This document shows, piece by piece, positions 40,161 to 51,722 of a stretch of 64,000 bases of DNA. Under the pieces are notes generated by a model, which was not told the origin of the DNA, made no database searches, and was given only the letters and a program-made list of their open reading frames with translations. This stretch comes from Pseudomonas sp. MUP55 (GTDB lineage: Bacteria > Pseudomonadota > Gammaproteobacteria > Pseudomonadales > Pseudomonadaceae), in assembly GCF_034043515.1 (NCBI RefSeq), contig NZ_CP138214.1, forward strand, positions 4,967,501 to 5,031,500, read 5' to 3'. A program made the position numbers and the translations under genes. Position 1 is the first letter of the stretch; every line of letters begins with the position of its first letter.

Positions 40161-42677
40161 TTAGAGGCTGCGAGCAACCTGAACCTTCTCGTAGACTTCG
40201 ATCTTGTCGCCAGGCTTGACGTCGTTGTAGCTCTTGACACCAATACCGCACTCCATGCCGGCACGTACTTCGGAAGCGTCATCCTTGAAGCGGCGCAGGG
40301 ATTCCAGCTCGCCTTCGAAGATAACGATGTCTTCACGCAGCACACGGATAGGACGGTTGCGGTACACGGTACCTTCGATAACCATGCAGCCGGCAATCGC
40401 GCCGAATTTCGGCGAGCGGAACACGTCACGCACCTCGGCGATACCCAGGATGTTCTCCCGGACGTCGCTGCCAAGCATGCCGGTAAGGGCCTTCTTGACG
40501 TCTTCGATGATGTCGTAGATGACGTTGTAGTAACGCATGTCCAGGCCTTCCTGCTCGACGATCTTGCGAGCGCCAGCATCGGCACGCACGTTGAAGCCGA
40601 ACAGTACAGCGTTGGAAGCCAGTGCCAGGTTGGCGTCGGATTCGGTGATACCACCGACACCGCCACCGACAACGCGCACTTGCACTTCGTCGTTACCCAG
40701 GCCGTTCAAGGCGCCGTTCAACGCTTCGAGGGAGCCACGTACGTCAGATTTGAGGACGATGTTAAGCGTCTTCTTCTCTGCCTGGCCCATGTTCTCGAAG
40801 ATGTTTTCCAGCTTGCCGGCGTGAGCACGAGCCAGTTTGACTTCGCGGAACTTGCCTTGACGGAACAGAGCCACTTCACGGGCTTTCTTCTCGTCGGCAA
40901 CCACGCTCATCTCGTCGCCAGCGTCCGGGGTACCGTCCAGGCCGAGGATCTCGACAGGGATGGAAGGACCGGCTTCCTTGATTGGCTTGCCGTTCTCGTC
41001 GAGCATGGCACGTACACGGCCATAGTTCGAACCGACCAGCACCATGTCGCCTTGGCGCAGGGTACCGTCTTGAACCAGTACGGTTGCTACCGGGCCGCGA
41101 CCTTTGTCGAGACGCGATTCAACCACAACGCCACGACCTGGAGCCGATGGAGTGGCTTTCAGTTCGAGTACTTCAGCTTGCAGCAGGACCGCTTCGAGCA
41201 GCTCGTCCACGCCAGTACCGACTTTGGCCGAGACCGAAACGAACGGCGTATCACCGCCCCACTCTTCGGAAGTCACGCCGTGAACCGACAGCTCGCTACG
41301 GATGCGATCGAGATCGGCGCCCGGCTTGTCGATCTTGTTCACTGCAACAACCAGTGGAACACCAGCGGCCTTGGCGTGCTGGACAGCTTCAATGGTCTGC
41401 GGCATCACGCCATCGTCCGCTGCAACGACCAGGATCACGATGTCAGTTGCCTTGGCACCACGTGCACGCATTGCGGTAAACGCGGCGTGACCTGGGGTGT
41501 CGAGGAAAGTGACCATGCCGCGCTCGGTTTCAACGTGGTACGCACCGATGTGCTGGGTGATACCACCGGCTTCGCCAGCGGCTACCTTGGCACGACGGAT
41601 GTAGTCGAGCAGGGATGTCTTACCGTGGTCAACGTGGCCCATTACGGTCACAACTGGCGCGCGGGAGAACGTTTCACCTTCAAACTTCAGGGACTCGGCC
41701 AGGGAATCTTCCAGGGCGGTGTCGCTGACCAGGGTCACTTTGTGGCCCAACTCTTCAGCCACGAGCTGAGCAGTTTCCTGATCAAGCACCTGGTTGATGG
41801 TCGCCGGGGTACCCAGTTTGAACATGAACTTGATGATTTCAGCAGCCTTGACCGACATCTGATTGGCAAGATCGCCAACGGTGATGGTCTCGCCGATCTG
41901 CACATCACGCACGACAGGGCCGGTTGGGCTCTGGAAACCGTGGGCGTTGCGTTTTTTCAGCTTGGCCTTGCCGCGACCACCACGACGGAAGCCATCGCTT
42001 TCTTCGTCGGTGGTACGTGGGGCAACGCGTGGAGCAGGCGCTTTTTCTTTGACCGAGGCACGATGTGGAGCGTTTTTACGCTCACCATCGCCACCACCAC
42101 CGCGACGATTGTTATCGTCGGCACGTGGCTTGTCCGGGCGACGAGGCTCGTCGCGCTTGCGGGCATCTGCTGCCGGAGCAGGTGCGGCAGCCACCGGAGC
42201 GGCCTCACGCACAGCTTCAACAGAAGCGGCAACCGCTTCAGTGTTAGCAGGTTGCGCAGCAGCAGGCTGGCGACGCGCTTCTTCTTCGGCGCGACGCTTG
42301 GCTTCTTCTTCAGCCTTCTGACGAGCAGCATTTTCTACCGCGCGACGCTCTTCAAGTTCGCGTTTGCGCTCGGCTTCGATTTCTTCCGGGCTGCGCTGTA
42401 CGAAGACTTTCTTCTTGCGTACTTCAACGCTGATGCTCTTGCTACCCGCAACACGCAGGGTGCTGGTGGTTTTGCGCTGCAATGTAATCTTGCGCGGTTC
42501 TTCCACTTTCGCCTTGTGGCTGCTCTTCAAGTGAGTCAGCAAAGACTGCTTCTCACTATCGCTCACACCTTCATCGGCGGCGGTGTGCGGCAGACCTGCC
42601 TCACGCATCTGCTGCAACAGGCGCTCTACCGGTGTTTTGACCTCATCGGCCAGTTGTTTCACCGTGACTTGCGTCAT
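40161..42677 (-). CDS. infB: Translation initiation factor IF-2
   Basis: GTPase that brings initiator fMet-tRNA to the 30S subunit. 838 residues. N-terminal IF2_N domain ([24 protein letters not shown]). A charged Lys/Glu/Ala/Pro-rich stretch (about 100-220) is typical of gamma-proteobacterial IF-2. The second IF2_N is followed by the G domain with [16 protein letters not shown] (about 345-360), DTPGH and NKIDKP, then domains II-IV to the C-terminus. 27 bases after nusA. Its partner initiator tRNA gene is encoded at the head of the same operon. Confidence 0.98.
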   Translation of the reverse strand: MTQVTVKQLADEVKTPVERLLQQMREAGLPHTAADEGVSDSEKQSLLTHLKSSHKAKVEEPRKITLQRKTTSTLRVAGSKSISVEVRKKKVFVQRSPEEIEAERKRELEERRAVENAARQKAEEEAKRRAEEEARRQPAAAQPANTEAVAASVEAVREAAPVAAAPAPAADARKRDEPRRPDKPRADDNNRRGGGGDGERKNAPHRASVKEKAPAPRVAPRTTDEESDGFRRGGRGKAKLKKRNAHGFQSPTGPVVRDVQIGETITVGDLANQMSVKAAEIIKFMFKLGTPATINQVLDQETAQLVAEELGHKVTLVSDTALEDSLAESLKFEGETFSRAPVVTVMGHVDHGKTSLLDYIRRAKVAAGEAGGITQHIGAYHVETERGMVTFLDTPGHAAFTAMRARGAKATDIVILVVAADDGVMPQTIEAVQHAKAAGVPLVVAVNKIDKPGADLDRIRSELSVHGVTSEEWGGDTPFVSVSAKVGTGVDELLEAVLLQAEVLELKATPSAPGRGVVVESRLDKGRGPVATVLVQDGTLRQGDMVLVGSNYGRVRAMLDENGKPIKEAGPSIPVEILGLDGTPDAGDEMSVVADEKKAREVALFRQGKFREVKLARAHAGKLENIFENMGQAEKKTLNIVLKSDVRGSLEALNGALNGLGNDEVQVRVVGGGVGGITESDANLALASNAVLFGFNVRADAGARKIVEQEGLDMRYYNVIYDIIEDVKKALTGMLGSDVRENILGIAEVRDVFRSPKFGAIAGCMVIEGTVYRNRPIRVLREDIVIFEGELESLRRFKDDASEVRAGMECGIGVKSYNDVKPGDKIEVYEKVQVARSL

Positions 42678-42704
42678 GCACTTCTCTCCTCAGGCCGCGC
42701 CTAA

Positions 42705-44186
42705 TTACTCGAACCAATGGGCTCGGGCGGCCATGATCAACTTGCCGGCACGATCTTCGTCAATGCCGTCGATGTCGAGCAGATCGTCAATAGACTGCTC
42801 GGCCAGGTCTTCGCGGGTAATTACGCCGCGCACCGCCAGTTCCATCGCCAAATCCTTGTCCATACCCTCAAGCGAGAGCAGGTCTTCGGCCGGATGGGCG
42901 TCTGCCAGCTTTTCCTCAGTAGCGATGGCTTTAGTCAACAAACGATCCTTGGCCCGAGCGCGAAGCTCGTTGACGATGTCTTCGTCAAAGCCGTCGATGT
43001 TGAGCATTTCTTCCAACGGTACGTAGGCAATCTCTTCCAGGCTGGTGAAGCCTTCATCTACCAGCACCTGTGCCAGTTCTTCATCGACTTCCAGCTCTTC
43101 GATAAAGTTGCGCAGGATGTCACCGGTTTCAGCTTGCTGCTTAGCCTGGATGTCCGATTCGGTCATCACGTTCAGGGTCCAGCCGGTCAGTTGGCTGGCC
43201 AGACGCACGTTCTGACCACCACGACCAATGGCCTGAGCCAGATTGTCTGCGCCAACGGCGATGTCCATTGCATGGGCATCTTCGTCAACGATAATTGCCG
43301 CCACTTCAGCTGGCGACATGGCATTGATCACGAACTGCGCCGGGTTATCGTCCCAAAGAACGATGTCCACACGCTCACCGCCCAATTCGCCCGACACTGC
43401 CTGGACACGCGAACCGCGCATACCAATGCACGCGCCTTGCGGGTCGATGCGTTTGTCCTTGGAGCGGACCGCGATCTTGGCGCGCGAACCCGGGTCGCGG
43501 GACGCAGCCATGACTTCGATCAGGCCTTCGGCGATTTCCGGCACTTCAATGCGGAACAGCTCGATCAGCATTTCCGGCGCGGTACGCGACAGGATCAGCT
43601 GAGGGCCGCGGTTCTCGGTGCGGATTTCCTTGAGCAGCGCGCGCAGACGCACGCCGACACGGAAGGTTTCGCGAGAAATGATGTCTTCACGGGCCAACAG
43701 TGCCTCAGCATTGTTACCCAGGTCGACGATCACGTTGTCGCGGGTGACTTTCTTCACGGTGCCGGAGATGATTTCCCCCAGACGCTCGCGATAGGCGTCA
43801 ACGACTTGAGCACGCTCGGCTTCGCGAACCTTCTGCACGATGACCTGCTTGGCGGTCTGTGCAGCGATACGGCCAAATTCGATCGATTCGATCTTTTCTT
43901 CGACGACATCACCGACCTTGGCGCCCGGATGCGTTTGCGCAACCTTGCTCGGCCAGGTTTCAATCGCCGGATCATCAAGATCGGCTTCTTCGACGACCGT
44001 CCAGCGACGGAAAGTCTCATAGGCACCGGTGTGGCGGTTGATTTCCACACGCAGATCAACTTCATCTTCAAAACGCTTTTTGGTAGCAGTGGCCAAGGCC
44101 AGCTCCAGCGCTTCAAAAATCACGTTTGCCGGTACGCCCTTTTCATTGGATACCGACTCAACAACCAGCAGTACTTCTTTGCTCAT
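42705..44186 (-). CDS. nusA: Transcription termination/antitermination factor NusA
   Basis: Binds RNA polymerase and modulates pausing and termination. 493 residues from [18 protein letters not shown]; seven extra upstream codons are rejected. N-terminal polymerase-binding domain (1-130), S1 domain (about 135-200), KH1 and KH2 (about 205-345, [15 protein letters not shown] and [14 protein letters not shown]). Two C-terminal acidic repeats (about 365-490) are the form found in gamma-proteobacteria. It lies 47 bases after rimP. Confidence 0.97.
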   Translation of the reverse strand: MSKEVLLVVESVSNEKGVPANVIFEALELALATATKKRFEDEVDLRVEINRHTGAYETFRRWTVVEEADLDDPAIETWPSKVAQTHPGAKVGDVVEEKIESIEFGRIAAQTAKQVIVQKVREAERAQVVDAYRERLGEIISGTVKKVTRDNVIVDLGNNAEALLAREDIISRETFRVGVRLRALLKEIRTENRGPQLILSRTAPEMLIELFRIEVPEIAEGLIEVMAASRDPGSRAKIAVRSKDKRIDPQGACIGMRGSRVQAVSGELGGERVDIVLWDDNPAQFVINAMSPAEVAAIIVDEDAHAMDIAVGADNLAQAIGRGGQNVRLASQLTGWTLNVMTESDIQAKQQAETGDILRNFIEELEVDEELAQVLVDEGFTSLEEIAYVPLEEMLNIDGFDEDIVNELRARAKDRLLTKAIATEEKLADAHPAEDLLSLEGMDKDLAMELAVRGVITREDLAEQSIDDLLDIDGIDEDRAGKLIMAARAHWFE

Positions 44187-44233
44187 CGTACGCCTCGCCT
44201 TTCGCAAGCCATTGGATCCGCGGGATCCGCGTC

Positions 44234-44692
44234 TCAGTCAAAACTGGGAATAATGTTGGCCTTGTCGATCATATCGATCGGCAACAGGAACTCATGGTCT
44301 TCTACCTGCACCACGACATCCTGCTCTTCTACACCGCGCAGAAGGCCCTGAAAGTTGCGTCGCCCTTCAAAAGGCGATCGCAGCTTGATCTTCACTTGTT
44401 CACCGGCAAATTTTGCAAACTGATCAATAGTGAACAGTGGGCGTTCCATGCCTGGCGAGGAAACTTCGAGGGTGTATTCAACGGAAATCGGATCTTCAAC
44501 ATCCAGCACACCGCTGATCTGACGGCTGACGATGGCACAATCGTCCACCAGCACACCGCCCTCTTTATCGATATAAACGCGCAACATTGAGTGGCGACCT
44601 TGAGCCGAAAACTCAATACCCCAGCATTCATAGCCTAGGGCCACGACCACCGGGGCCAGCAAGGCCTGCAACTCTTCTAGCTTGCTCGACAC
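44234..44692 (-). CDS. rimP: Ribosome maturation factor RimP
   Basis: Assists 30S assembly. I start at the GTG 44690-44692 (protein [28 protein letters not shown], 152 aa). GAGGGGG lies six bases upstream and this is the family length; the open frame extends 21 codons further only through the upstream terminator. Conserved [24 protein letters not shown] and [11 protein letters not shown] are present. First protein gene of the operon, as in the metY-rimP-nusA-infB order of E. coli. Confidence 0.96.
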   Translation of the reverse strand: MSSKLEELQALLAPVVVALGYECWGIEFSAQGRHSMLRVYIDKEGGVLVDDCAIVSRQISGVLDVEDPISVEYTLEVSSPGMERPLFTIDQFAKFAGEQVKIKLRSPFEGRRNFQGLLRGVEEQDVVVQVEDHEFLLPIDMIDKANIIPSFD

Positions 44693-44730
44693 CTGAACCC
44701 CCTCGTGCATGTATGTGCATGCTGTGCAAA

Positions 44731-44783
44731 ATAAAAAAATGGGCGAAACGCCCATCCTTGAAACGCCGTCGAACAGCGGCGTT
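44731..44783 (-). terminator. Terminator just upstream of rimP
   Basis: On the minus strand: hairpin AACGCCG/CGGCGTT (44762-44783), then ATGGGCG-TTT-CGCCCAT (44739-44755) followed by a T-rich tail TTTTTTTATTTT. This is a strong intrinsic terminator only about 40 bases before the rimP start, so it looks like an attenuator or read-through point between the tRNA and the nusA operon. Confidence 0.8.
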
Positions 44784-44799
44784 GAAAGTGTCCAGCTAA

Positions 44800-44822
44800 C
44801 AAAAAGCCCCTTAAAAGGGGCT
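44800..44822 (-). terminator. tRNA-fMet terminator
   Basis: Stem AGCCCCTT / AAGGGGCT followed by TTTTT on the minus strand, 11 bases after the tRNA 3' end. Confidence 0.85.
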
Positions 44823-44832
44823 CCGCTAAAAC

Positions 44833-44909
<77 letters not shown>

Positions 44910-45005
44910 ACAAAGCTGGGGCGGAAGTATACGACCGATCCCTTGCAGGGTCAATGTAACCTTCCACCTACAAGAAAGCCCGCAACAGCGGGCTCTCCTG
45001 ATAAT

Positions 45006-45091
45006 TGGTACCGAGAAGGGGACTCGAACCCCTACACCCTATGGGCACAACCACCTCAAGGTTGCGTGTCTACCAATTCCACCACCTCGGC
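45006..45091 (-). tRNA. tRNA-Leu (GAG)
   Basis: 86 nt with a long variable arm and encoded CCA. The minus strand begins GCCGAGGTGGTGGAATTGG and has anticodon stem CAACC/GGTTG around TTGAGGT, giving anticodon GAG. T-loop GGTTCGAGTCC. It sits between secG and tRNA-fMet, in the same direction. Confidence 0.97.
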
Positions 45092-45113
45092 AATACAGCG
45101 TTTACAACCCTTC

Positions 45114-45497
45114 TTACTTCTGCTCTTGAGCTGGAGGCACGTCAGTCGCTGGAGTAGCCGACTTTTGCTCTTGAAGCACCGGTACATCATCAGAAGCCGG
45201 TTTTGCTTTTGGTACTTCCAACACTGCTGGGTTTGGCAAACCTACTTGAGTCAGCACATGAGCTTTCTCTTTAGCAAAGTAACCTAACCCTAAGCTGGTT
45301 ATGAAGAAACCTGCGGCAAGTATAGCAGTAAACTTACTAAGAAAGGTAGAGGAACCTTGGCTTCCGAACACAGTATTTGAAGCACCTGCACCGAAAGACG
45401 CACCAGCATCCGCACCTTTACCCTGTTGCAACAAAACCAGGGCAACTACGCCCAGGGCAGCCAACAGATGAAAAACGACTACGACTGTTTCCAGCAT
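45114..45497 (-). CDS. secG: Preprotein translocase subunit SecG
   Basis: Small inner-membrane subunit of SecYEG. 127 residues from [38 protein letters not shown]. It has the family motif LLQQGKGA and two membrane spans (about 3-22 and 52-72, [21 protein letters not shown]). An extended hydrophilic Ala/Pro/Lys-rich tail of about 50 residues is longer than in E. coli and common in pseudomonads. The longer reading frame to 45545 belongs to tpiA territory. It lies four bases after the tpiA stop. Confidence 0.95.
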   Translation of the reverse strand: MLETVVVVFHLLAALGVVALVLLQQGKGADAGASFGAGASNTVFGSQGSSTFLSKFTAILAAGFFITSLGLGYFAKEKAHVLTQVGLPNPAVLEVPKAKPASDDVPVLQEQKSATPATDVPPAQEQK

Positions 45498-45501
45498 TTT
45501 T

Positions 45502-46257
45502 TCAGTTTCCCGCGGCGCGACAGATCGCACCGAACTCATCTGCATTCAGGGAAGCTCCACCAATGAGCCCCCCATCGATATCCGGCATGCCGAACAGTTC
45601 GACCGCATTGGCCGCCTTCACGCTGCCGCCGTATAGAAGCCGCACACCTTGCGCGACCTCAGAATTCTCTGCCGCCAACTGCGCGCGAATGGCTGCATGC
45701 ACATCCTGCGCCTGTTGCGGTGTAGCAGTCAGCCCGGTACCAATGGCCCAGACCGGCTCGTAAGCAATTACTGCCTTTGCAAATGCACCAACACCCAGCT
45801 CCTCGATGATGCTGCCCAGCTGACGCGAGACAACCTCAAGAGTCTTGCCTGATTCGCGCTGCTCAAGGGTTTCCCCTATGCACAACACTGGAATCAAGCC
45901 ACAAGCCTGTGCCGCTGCGAACTTGCGGTTGAGGGTCCCATCACGCTCGCCCATCATCTGACGACGCTCGGAGTGCCCGACAAGCACGTAGGAACAACCC
46001 GCATCAACCAGCTGACTCGGCGAAATCTCACCGGTCAACGCACCTTGCATGGGTTCCACCGCAGAATTCTGCGCGCCGACCTGAATCGACTTGCCTTTCA
46101 AGCCATCAACCACTTGGTTGATATGCAAGCAAGGCGGGAACACCGCTACATCAACACCGCTAGGCAAGGCCAAGTGACGAAGGCCATTGATCAGCTCAGC
46201 GACACTGGCGCGGGTACCGTGCATCTTCCAGTTACCAGCTACCATAGTGCGACGCAT
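45502..46257 (-). CDS. tpiA: Triose-phosphate isomerase
   Basis: Interconverts dihydroxyacetone phosphate and glyceraldehyde-3-phosphate. 251 residues of a TIM barrel: NWKMHG with the catalytic lysine (Lys11), VLVGHSERR with His95, the catalytic glutamate in [11 protein letters not shown], and the phosphate-binding [11 protein letters not shown]. It is followed closely by secG and preceded, 66 bases away, by glmM in the same direction. Confidence 0.98.
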   Translation of the reverse strand: MRRTMVAGNWKMHGTRASVAELINGLRHLALPSGVDVAVFPPCLHINQVVDGLKGKSIQVGAQNSAVEPMQGALTGEISPSQLVDAGCSYVLVGHSERRQMMGERDGTLNRKFAAAQACGLIPVLCIGETLEQRESGKTLEVVSRQLGSIIEELGVGAFAKAVIAYEPVWAIGTGLTATPQQAQDVHAAIRAQLAAENSEVAQGVRLLYGGSVKAANAVELFGMPDIDGGLIGGASLNADEFGAICRAAGN

Positions 46258-46323
46258 GCTGTACCCCGTCGGTCAAAGTGGGCGCAGATGTTACCCAACC
46301 ACATCACCACTGGCAAGCCGAAT

Positions 46324-47661
46324 TCAGGCGCAAACTTCAGTTACCAGTTTTGCCAGGTCTTCGGCGTGACTGCGAACCTGTATCTCGTCCTCGCCCTCGA
46401 CCATGACGCGCACTAGAGGCTCTGTGCCAGACTTGCGCAGTAACACACGCCCACGCCCAGCCATCGCCTGAGTCACGCGCTCACAAGCTTCTTTGACAGA
46501 AGGGTGCTCGATCGGATTTTCGCCGCCGGAAAACCGCACATTAAGCAGCACCTGCGGACACTTGCGCAGCGCCTGCCGCGCCTGTGCCAGGCTTTCGTCA
46601 CGACGACGCAAGGCGAGGAGCACCTGCAGTGCAGCGATGATAGCGTCGCCCGTGGTGGTGTGCTGGAAGCACACGACATGCCCGGAGTTCTCGCCGCCCA
46701 CCAGCCAGTTACGCTCCAGCAGCTCAGCAATCACATAACGGTCACCGACATTGGCGCGGATGAAGGGAATGCCCAGCTCTGCCAAGGCCAACTCAAGCCC
46801 GAGGTTACTCATCAAGGTGCCAACGACGCCGCCCTGCAGCTTGTTACGCTCATGCAAGTCTCGGGCAATGATGAACAGCAAATCATCGCCATCCACGATC
46901 ATGCCGGTGTGATCCACCATCAGCACACGGTCGCCATCGCCATCAAATGCGATGCCCAGGTCCGCATGTTCAGCCAGAACCGCAGCCTGCAACTGCTCCA
47001 TATGCGTGGAGCCGCAGTTGTCATTGATGTTCAAACCGTTAGGCTGAGCGGACAGCACGGTTACCTGTGCGCCAAGCTCTTTGAAGACACTCGGCGCCAC
47101 CTTGTAGGTCGCACCGTGGGCGCAATCGACGACGATCTTCAGCCCGGCAAAATTGGTGCTGCTCGGAACGCTGCTCTTACAGAATTCGATGTAGCGACCG
47201 GAGGCATCATTGATACGCGAAACCTTACCCAGCTTGCTGGACTCGACCACTGTCATCGGCGCATCCAGCAGCTCTTCGATCATCAGCTCGATCTCGTCGG
47301 GCAACTTGGTGCCCTGCCCCGAGAAGAATTTGATGCCGTTGTCGTCATGCGGGTTGTGCGAGGCACTGATCACGATACCGGCCTCAGCGTGGAAGGTACG
47401 CGTCAGGTAGGCGATCGCCGGCGTCGGCATCGGGCCCAGCAGCATCACATCGGCGCCAGCAGCAGACAGCCCCGCCTCCAGCGCGGACTCGAACATGTAG
47501 CCCGAAATACGCGTGTCCTTGCCTACCAGGATGCGGCAAGCGCCCATGCTGCGGAACGCCATACCTGCCGCCCAACCCAGCTTGAGCATGAAATCAGGGG
47601 TAATTGGAAATTCGCCGACCCGACCACGGATACCGTCGGTGCCAAAATATTTCTTAGTCAT
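46324..47661 (-). CDS. glmM: Phosphoglucosamine mutase
   Basis: Converts glucosamine-6-phosphate to glucosamine-1-phosphate for peptidoglycan and LPS. 445 residues. Four-domain alpha-phosphohexomutase: the phosphoserine is Ser101 in [17 protein letters not shown], the Mg2+ loop is DGDGDR ([13 protein letters not shown]), and the sugar-binding GGENSGHVV and C-terminal [12 protein letters not shown] are present. It lies 16 bases after folP, in a folP-glmM pair conserved in proteobacteria. Confidence 0.98.
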   Translation of the reverse strand: MTKKYFGTDGIRGRVGEFPITPDFMLKLGWAAGMAFRSMGACRILVGKDTRISGYMFESALEAGLSAAGADVMLLGPMPTPAIAYLTRTFHAEAGIVISASHNPHDDNGIKFFSGQGTKLPDEIELMIEELLDAPMTVVESSKLGKVSRINDASGRYIEFCKSSVPSSTNFAGLKIVVDCAHGATYKVAPSVFKELGAQVTVLSAQPNGLNINDNCGSTHMEQLQAAVLAEHADLGIAFDGDGDRVLMVDHTGMIVDGDDLLFIIARDLHERNKLQGGVVGTLMSNLGLELALAELGIPFIRANVGDRYVIAELLERNWLVGGENSGHVVCFQHTTTGDAIIAALQVLLALRRRDESLAQARQALRKCPQVLLNVRFSGGENPIEHPSVKEACERVTQAMAGRGRVLLRKSGTEPLVRVMVEGEDEIQVRSHAEDLAKLVTEVCA

Positions 47662-47677
47662 GAGTGCTCCATCATTC

Positions 47678-48529
47678 TTATTCGGCTGATTCCACAGCGG
47701 CGATCATGCGCACCACGTCCACCGTTTCGGCGACGTCATGCACACGCAAAATACGAGCGCCCTTGGTGACGGCCAGCGCAGCAAGCGCAAGGCCACCAAA
47801 CAGGCGCTCACCAACGGGGCGGTTCAAGGCCTGCCCTATCATGCTCTTGCGTGAAACACCGACCAACAGCGGTCGACCAAGGGCATGCAGGGCCTCCATA
47901 TGCTTGAACAGGCTTAAATTATGTTGCAGGGTCTTGGCAAAGCCAAACCCCGGATCAAGGATGATCTTTTCCGCCGGGATACCCGCAGACACGCACTGGG
48001 CGACCCTGTCGGCAAGGAATCCACTCACTTCGCCGACAAGATCGCCGTAGTGCGGATTATCCTGCATATTGCCGGGCTCACCCAGCATATGCATCAGACA
48101 AACAGGTAGACCCGTTGCCGCAGCCGCGTCGAGAGCACCGTCACGCCGCAGTGAACGCACATCGTTGATCAGGCCCGCGCCCAAACGCGCGCTTTCACGC
48201 ATCACCGCAGGCGTTGACGTATCCACCGAGATGATCACATCCAGCTCACGGGCAATGCGCTCGACAATCGGCGCCACTCGCTCCAGCTCTTCCACAGGAG
48301 AAACAACGCGAGCGCCAGGCCGGGTTGACTCGCCGCCGACATCGATCAACGTCGCGCCAGCAGCGACCATCGATTCCGCATGACGCAACGCAGCGTCCTG
48401 CCGACTGAAGCGGCCGCCATCGGAAAACGAGTCTGGAGTTACATTCAGAATGCCCATGACATGTGTATGGGCCAAATCAAGAACCCGGTTGCCGCAAGGC
48501 AACCGGGTGGAGGACGACGCAAGAATCAT
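47678..48529 (-). CDS. folP: Dihydropteroate synthase
   Basis: Joins the FolK product to p-aminobenzoate; the target of sulfonamides. 283 residues with [18 protein letters not shown] (motif 1), [13 protein letters not shown] (motif 2) and [15 protein letters not shown] at 48529, eight bases after the ftsH stop. The first codons (7-16) contain a perfect 11-bp hairpin, which is unusual for a coding start. The ftsH-folP-glmM order matches other gamma-proteobacteria. Confidence 0.97.
   Translation of the reverse strand: MILASSSTRLPCGNRVLDLAHTHVMGILNVTPDSFSDGGRFSRQDAALRHAESMVAAGATLIDVGGESTRPGARVVSPVEELERVAPIVERIARELDVIISVDTSTPAVMRESARLGAGLINDVRSLRRDGALDAAAATGLPVCLMHMLGEPGNMQDNPHYGDLVGEVSGFLADRVAQCVSAGIPAEKIILDPGFGFAKTLQHNLSLFKHMEALHALGRPLLVGVSRKSMIGQALNRPVGERLFGGLALAALAVTKGARILRVHDVAETVDVVRMIAAVESAE
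48483..48508 (-). other. Perfect hairpin inside the 5' coding end of folP
   Basis: ACCCGGTTGCC and GGCAACCGGGT pair perfectly (11 bp) around a four-base loop. It is 29 bases beyond the ftsH stop and 21 bases inside folP. It could mark an ftsH 3' processing site or dampen folP translation; no U-run follows. Confidence 0.6.
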
Positions 48530-48537
48530 TTCAAACC

Positions 48538-50448
48538 TTAATGATCAGCTGCAGGGCCGCCAATCGGGGCTTCAGGGCGTTCATTCTGCACCACCGGCGG
48601 AGTGCCCGAGGTACCTGAACCGCCTTCCCAGTCGCGAGGTTCCCGAGGCGGACGACCCGACATGATGTCGTCGATCTGATCGGCATCAATGGTCTCGTAC
48701 TTCATGAGCGCATCCGCCATCGCGTCCAGCTTGTCGCGATTGTCGGTGAGGATCTGCTTGGCCGTGCCGTAGCACTGGTCAATGATGCTGCGCACCTCGG
48801 AATCAATCAGCTTGGCTGTCTCCCCGGAGAAACTGGCGCTTTGACCGCCACCGCCACGCCCCAGGAATACTTCACCCTCTTCCTCGGCATACATCAAGGG
48901 ACCAAGCTTTTCCGACAACCCCCACTTCGTCACCATGTTTCGTGCGATCTGGCTGGCACGCATGATGTCGTTGGAAGCGCCGGTGGTTACCCCGTCGAAG
49001 CCCAGCGTCATTTCTTCGGCAATCCGGCCGCCGTACAGAGAGCAGATCTGGCTGATCAGTGCACGCTTGGAGAGGCTGTAGCGATCCTCTTCCGGCAGGA
49101 ACATGGTCACACCGAGCGCACGACCGCGAGGAATGATCGATACCTTATAGACCGGGTCGTGCTCAGGCACAACGCGACCAACAATGGCGTGACCAGCCTC
49201 GTGATAAGCGGTGTTCTGCTTCTCCTTCTCGGACATGACCATGGATTTGCGCTCGGCGCCCATCATGATCTTGTCCTTGGCCAACTCGAACTCTTTCATT
49301 TCAACGATGCGTTTGCCGGTACGGGCCGCGAACAGCGAAGCCTCGTTCACCAGGTTGGCAAGGTCTGCGCCGGAGAAACCGGGGGTCCCACGGGCAATCA
49401 CGGCCGGAGCCACGTCGTCACCCATTGGCACTTTGCGCATGTGTACTTTGAGGATCTGCTCGCGACCACGGATGTCGGGCAGGCCGACCACGACCTGACG
49501 GTCGAAACGGCCTGGACGCAGCAGCGCAGGGTCCAACACGTCCGGACGGTTGGTCGCAGCGATGACGATAATGCCGTCATTCATCTCGAAACCATCCATC
49601 TCCACCAGCAACTGGTTGAGGGTCTGCTCACGCTCATCATGACCGCCACCCATGCCGGCGCCACGATGGCGACCAACGGCGTCAATCTCGTCAATGAAGA
49701 TGATGCAAGGTGCGTGCTTCTTGGCCTGCTCGAACATATCGCGAACACGGCTGGCACCGACGCCGACGAACATCTCGACAAAGTCGGAACCGGAAATGGT
49801 GAAGAACGGCACCTTGGCTTCGCCGGCAATCGCCTTGGCCAGCAAGGTTTTACCGGTACCCGGCGGGCCGACCATCAGCACGCCGCGAGGAATACGCCCG
49901 CCCAGGCGCTGGAATTTGCCCGGATCGCGCAGGAACTCGACCAATTCGCCGACTTCTTCCTTGGCTTCGTCGCAACCGGCGACATCGGCCAGGGTCGTTT
50001 TCACCTGGTCCTCCGAAAGCAGGCGCGCCTTGCTCTTGCCGAAGCTCATCGGCCCGCCCTTGCCTCCCGCGCCACCTTGCATCTGGCGCATGAAGAACAT
50101 GAACACGGCGATTATCACCAGGATCGGGAAGCTGGCCACAAGGAGCTGGGTCCAGATGCTCTGCTGTTCAGGCTGCTTGCCCTCCACAACGACCTTGTTG
50201 TCCACCAGGTCGCCGATCAGACCGTTGTCCTGAATGGCCGGACGAATGGTCTTGAAGCTGTCGCCATCAATACGCTTGCCGGTGATCACGTAGCCATCAA
50301 CCGCTACGCGCTCGACCTTGCCATCCTTAACTTGCTGGATGAAGTCGGAATAGTTGAGGGTCTGCGGCTCGTTAGGGCTGGAGAAGTTGTTCATCACCGT
50401 CACCAGGACAGCCGCGATGATCAACCACAGGATCAGATTCTTTGCCAT
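48538..50448 (-). CDS. ftsH: ATP-dependent zinc metalloprotease FtsH
   Basis: Inner-membrane AAA+ protease that degrades sigma32, LpxC and damaged membrane proteins. 636 residues from [22 protein letters not shown]. It has two membrane spans (about 4-22 and 103-122) flanking a periplasmic domain. The AAA+ domain has GPPGTGKT and the Walker [14 protein letters not shown], and the zinc motif is HEAGH with a downstream Asp. An upstream in-frame TTG would add three codons. It lies 200 bases downstream of rlmE, and the gap contains no gene. The usual rlmE-ftsH pair is kept. Confidence 0.98.
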   Translation of the reverse strand: MAKNLILWLIIAAVLVTVMNNFSSPNEPQTLNYSDFIQQVKDGKVERVAVDGYVITGKRIDGDSFKTIRPAIQDNGLIGDLVDNKVVVEGKQPEQQSIWTQLLVASFPILVIIAVFMFFMRQMQGGAGGKGGPMSFGKSKARLLSEDQVKTTLADVAGCDEAKEEVGELVEFLRDPGKFQRLGGRIPRGVLMVGPPGTGKTLLAKAIAGEAKVPFFTISGSDFVEMFVGVGASRVRDMFEQAKKHAPCIIFIDEIDAVGRHRGAGMGGGHDEREQTLNQLLVEMDGFEMNDGIIVIAATNRPDVLDPALLRPGRFDRQVVVGLPDIRGREQILKVHMRKVPMGDDVAPAVIARGTPGFSGADLANLVNEASLFAARTGKRIVEMKEFELAKDKIMMGAERKSMVMSEKEKQNTAYHEAGHAIVGRVVPEHDPVYKVSIIPRGRALGVTMFLPEEDRYSLSKRALISQICSLYGGRIAEEMTLGFDGVTTGASNDIMRASQIARNMVTKWGLSEKLGPLMYAEEEGEVFLGRGGGGQSASFSGETAKLIDSEVRSIIDQCYGTAKQILTDNRDKLDAMADALMKYETIDADQIDDIMSGRPPREPRDWEGGSGTSGTPPVVQNERPEAPIGGPAADH

Positions 50449-50648
50449 ATCGTTCAATTAACTACCCTCTGAAGCAAGCTCCGCTACTGGCGCGCGCTTC
50501 GCATGATATTCACCGGCCTAACTTACTACATTACCTACAATACTGGCAGGCGCCGTCTGTAACCCTTTGTGAAACTTTGACTACGCAATATTCGTAAAGC
50601 TTCATGACGAAAGCGATATAAAAAAACCTATCGCCCTCCTCGAATTTC

Positions 50649-51299
50649 TCAAAAACGCTCTTCGCTCGCCGCGCCTTCCACACCGCGAAAGCCGCGGCAC
50701 AGGAGGTATTGCTCACGGGACCTGTCCCGGGAAGAGTCAGGTTTACGCGTCTGGACCTTGTCAAACAGCTTGCGGATGTTCTTGTGGTACTCGTCAAAAC
50801 CCTCGCCCTGGAAGACCTTGACCAGGAAATCACCCCCCGGACGCAATACCCGCCCTGCCAGATCCAGTGCCAACTCGCACAGGAACATGGCGCGCGGCAT
50901 ATCAACAGCCGGTAATCCACTCATATTGGGGGCCATGTCGGAAATCACAAGGTCTACCTGCGAATTTCCGACCGCCTCGAGAATCTGCGCGAGCACGGCG
51001 TCCTGAGTGAAGTCCCCATGAACAAAGGTCACATCCGGGATGCTGTCCATTTCCAGGATGTCGGAAGCGATCAAGCGGCCTTGACCGCCAATCAGACGAC
51101 TGGTCACTTGAGACCAGCCCCCGGGGGCCGCGCCGAGGTCGATAACGCTCATGCCAGGCCGGATCAGTTTGTCCTTGTCCTGGATCTCCAGCAGCTTGTA
51201 ACTGGCCCGGGAACGGTAGCCGTCCTTCTGCGCCTTTTTGACGTAAGGATCGTTGAAATGCTCTTGTAGCCACTTAAGGCTGGTTTTGGAACGGGCCAC
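50649..51299 (-). CDS. rlmE: 23S rRNA 2'-O-ribose U2552 methyltransferase
   Basis: Late 50S maturation enzyme (FtsJ/RrmJ). 216 residues, GTG start behind CGAGG. It has [21 protein letters not shown] with the catalytic K, the SAM motif [21 protein letters not shown], and [11 protein letters not shown] with the second catalytic lysine. The C-terminus ([15 protein letters not shown]) is slightly longer than the E. coli protein. Divergent from the YhbY-like gene. Confidence 0.96.
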   Translation of the reverse strand: MARSKTSLKWLQEHFNDPYVKKAQKDGYRSRASYKLLEIQDKDKLIRPGMSVIDLGAAPGGWSQVTSRLIGGQGRLIASDILEMDSIPDVTFVHGDFTQDAVLAQILEAVGNSQVDLVISDMAPNMSGLPAVDMPRAMFLCELALDLAGRVLRPGGDFLVKVFQGEGFDEYHKNIRKLFDKVQTRKPDSSRDRSREQYLLCRGFRGVEGAASEERF

Positions 51300-51404
51300 G
51301 GGCCACCTCGAAAATAAAACGGGTCGTGATTAACTGGGCGGTCCCGGACTCGCTCGGGTAAACTGGCCGCCGCTTTTTACAAGATCAGACGCAGGGGTCA
51401 GATT

Positions 51405-51713
51405 ATGCCGCTCACTCAAGAGCAGAAGAAACAGTACAAATCCATTGGCCACCATCTGAAACCAGTTCTGATTGTGGCAGACAACGGTTTGACTGAAGGT
51501 GTGTTAGCCGAGTTCGAACGCGCACTCAATGATCATGAACTGATCAAAATCAAGGTCAATATCCTTGATCGTGAAGCGCGTCTGGCCGCCGTTGCAGAAC
51601 TGTGCAAGGTTGGCAAAGCGGACCTGGTTCAGGTTATCGGCAAGATGGCGCTGCTGCATCGCAAGAACTTCAGCGTCAACAAGCAATTGTCGAACGTTCA
51701 TCGCTTCAAGTGA
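51405..51713 (+). CDS. yhbY: YhbY-family (CRS1-YhbY) RNA-binding protein
   Basis: 102 residues, MPLTQEQKKQYKSIGHHLKPVLIVADNGLTEGVLAE. It has the IF3-C-like CRM fold with the conserved GLTEGVLAEFERALNDHELIKIKV and the basic end ALLHRKN. It associates with ribosome precursors in E. coli. It sits divergent to rlmE, the same placement as in many proteobacteria. ATG start. Confidence 0.93.
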   Translation: MPLTQEQKKQYKSIGHHLKPVLIVADNGLTEGVLAEFERALNDHELIKIKVNILDREARLAAVAELCKVGKADLVQVIGKMALLHRKNFSVNKQLSNVHRFK

Positions 51714-51722
51714 TGACAAGGG

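Noticed and set aside
40125..42704. An 859-codon plus-strand open frame opposite infB
   Set aside because: It mirrors infB in the antisense frame, has no family motif and is His/Val/Gly-rich, the usual result of GC-biased codons read backwards.
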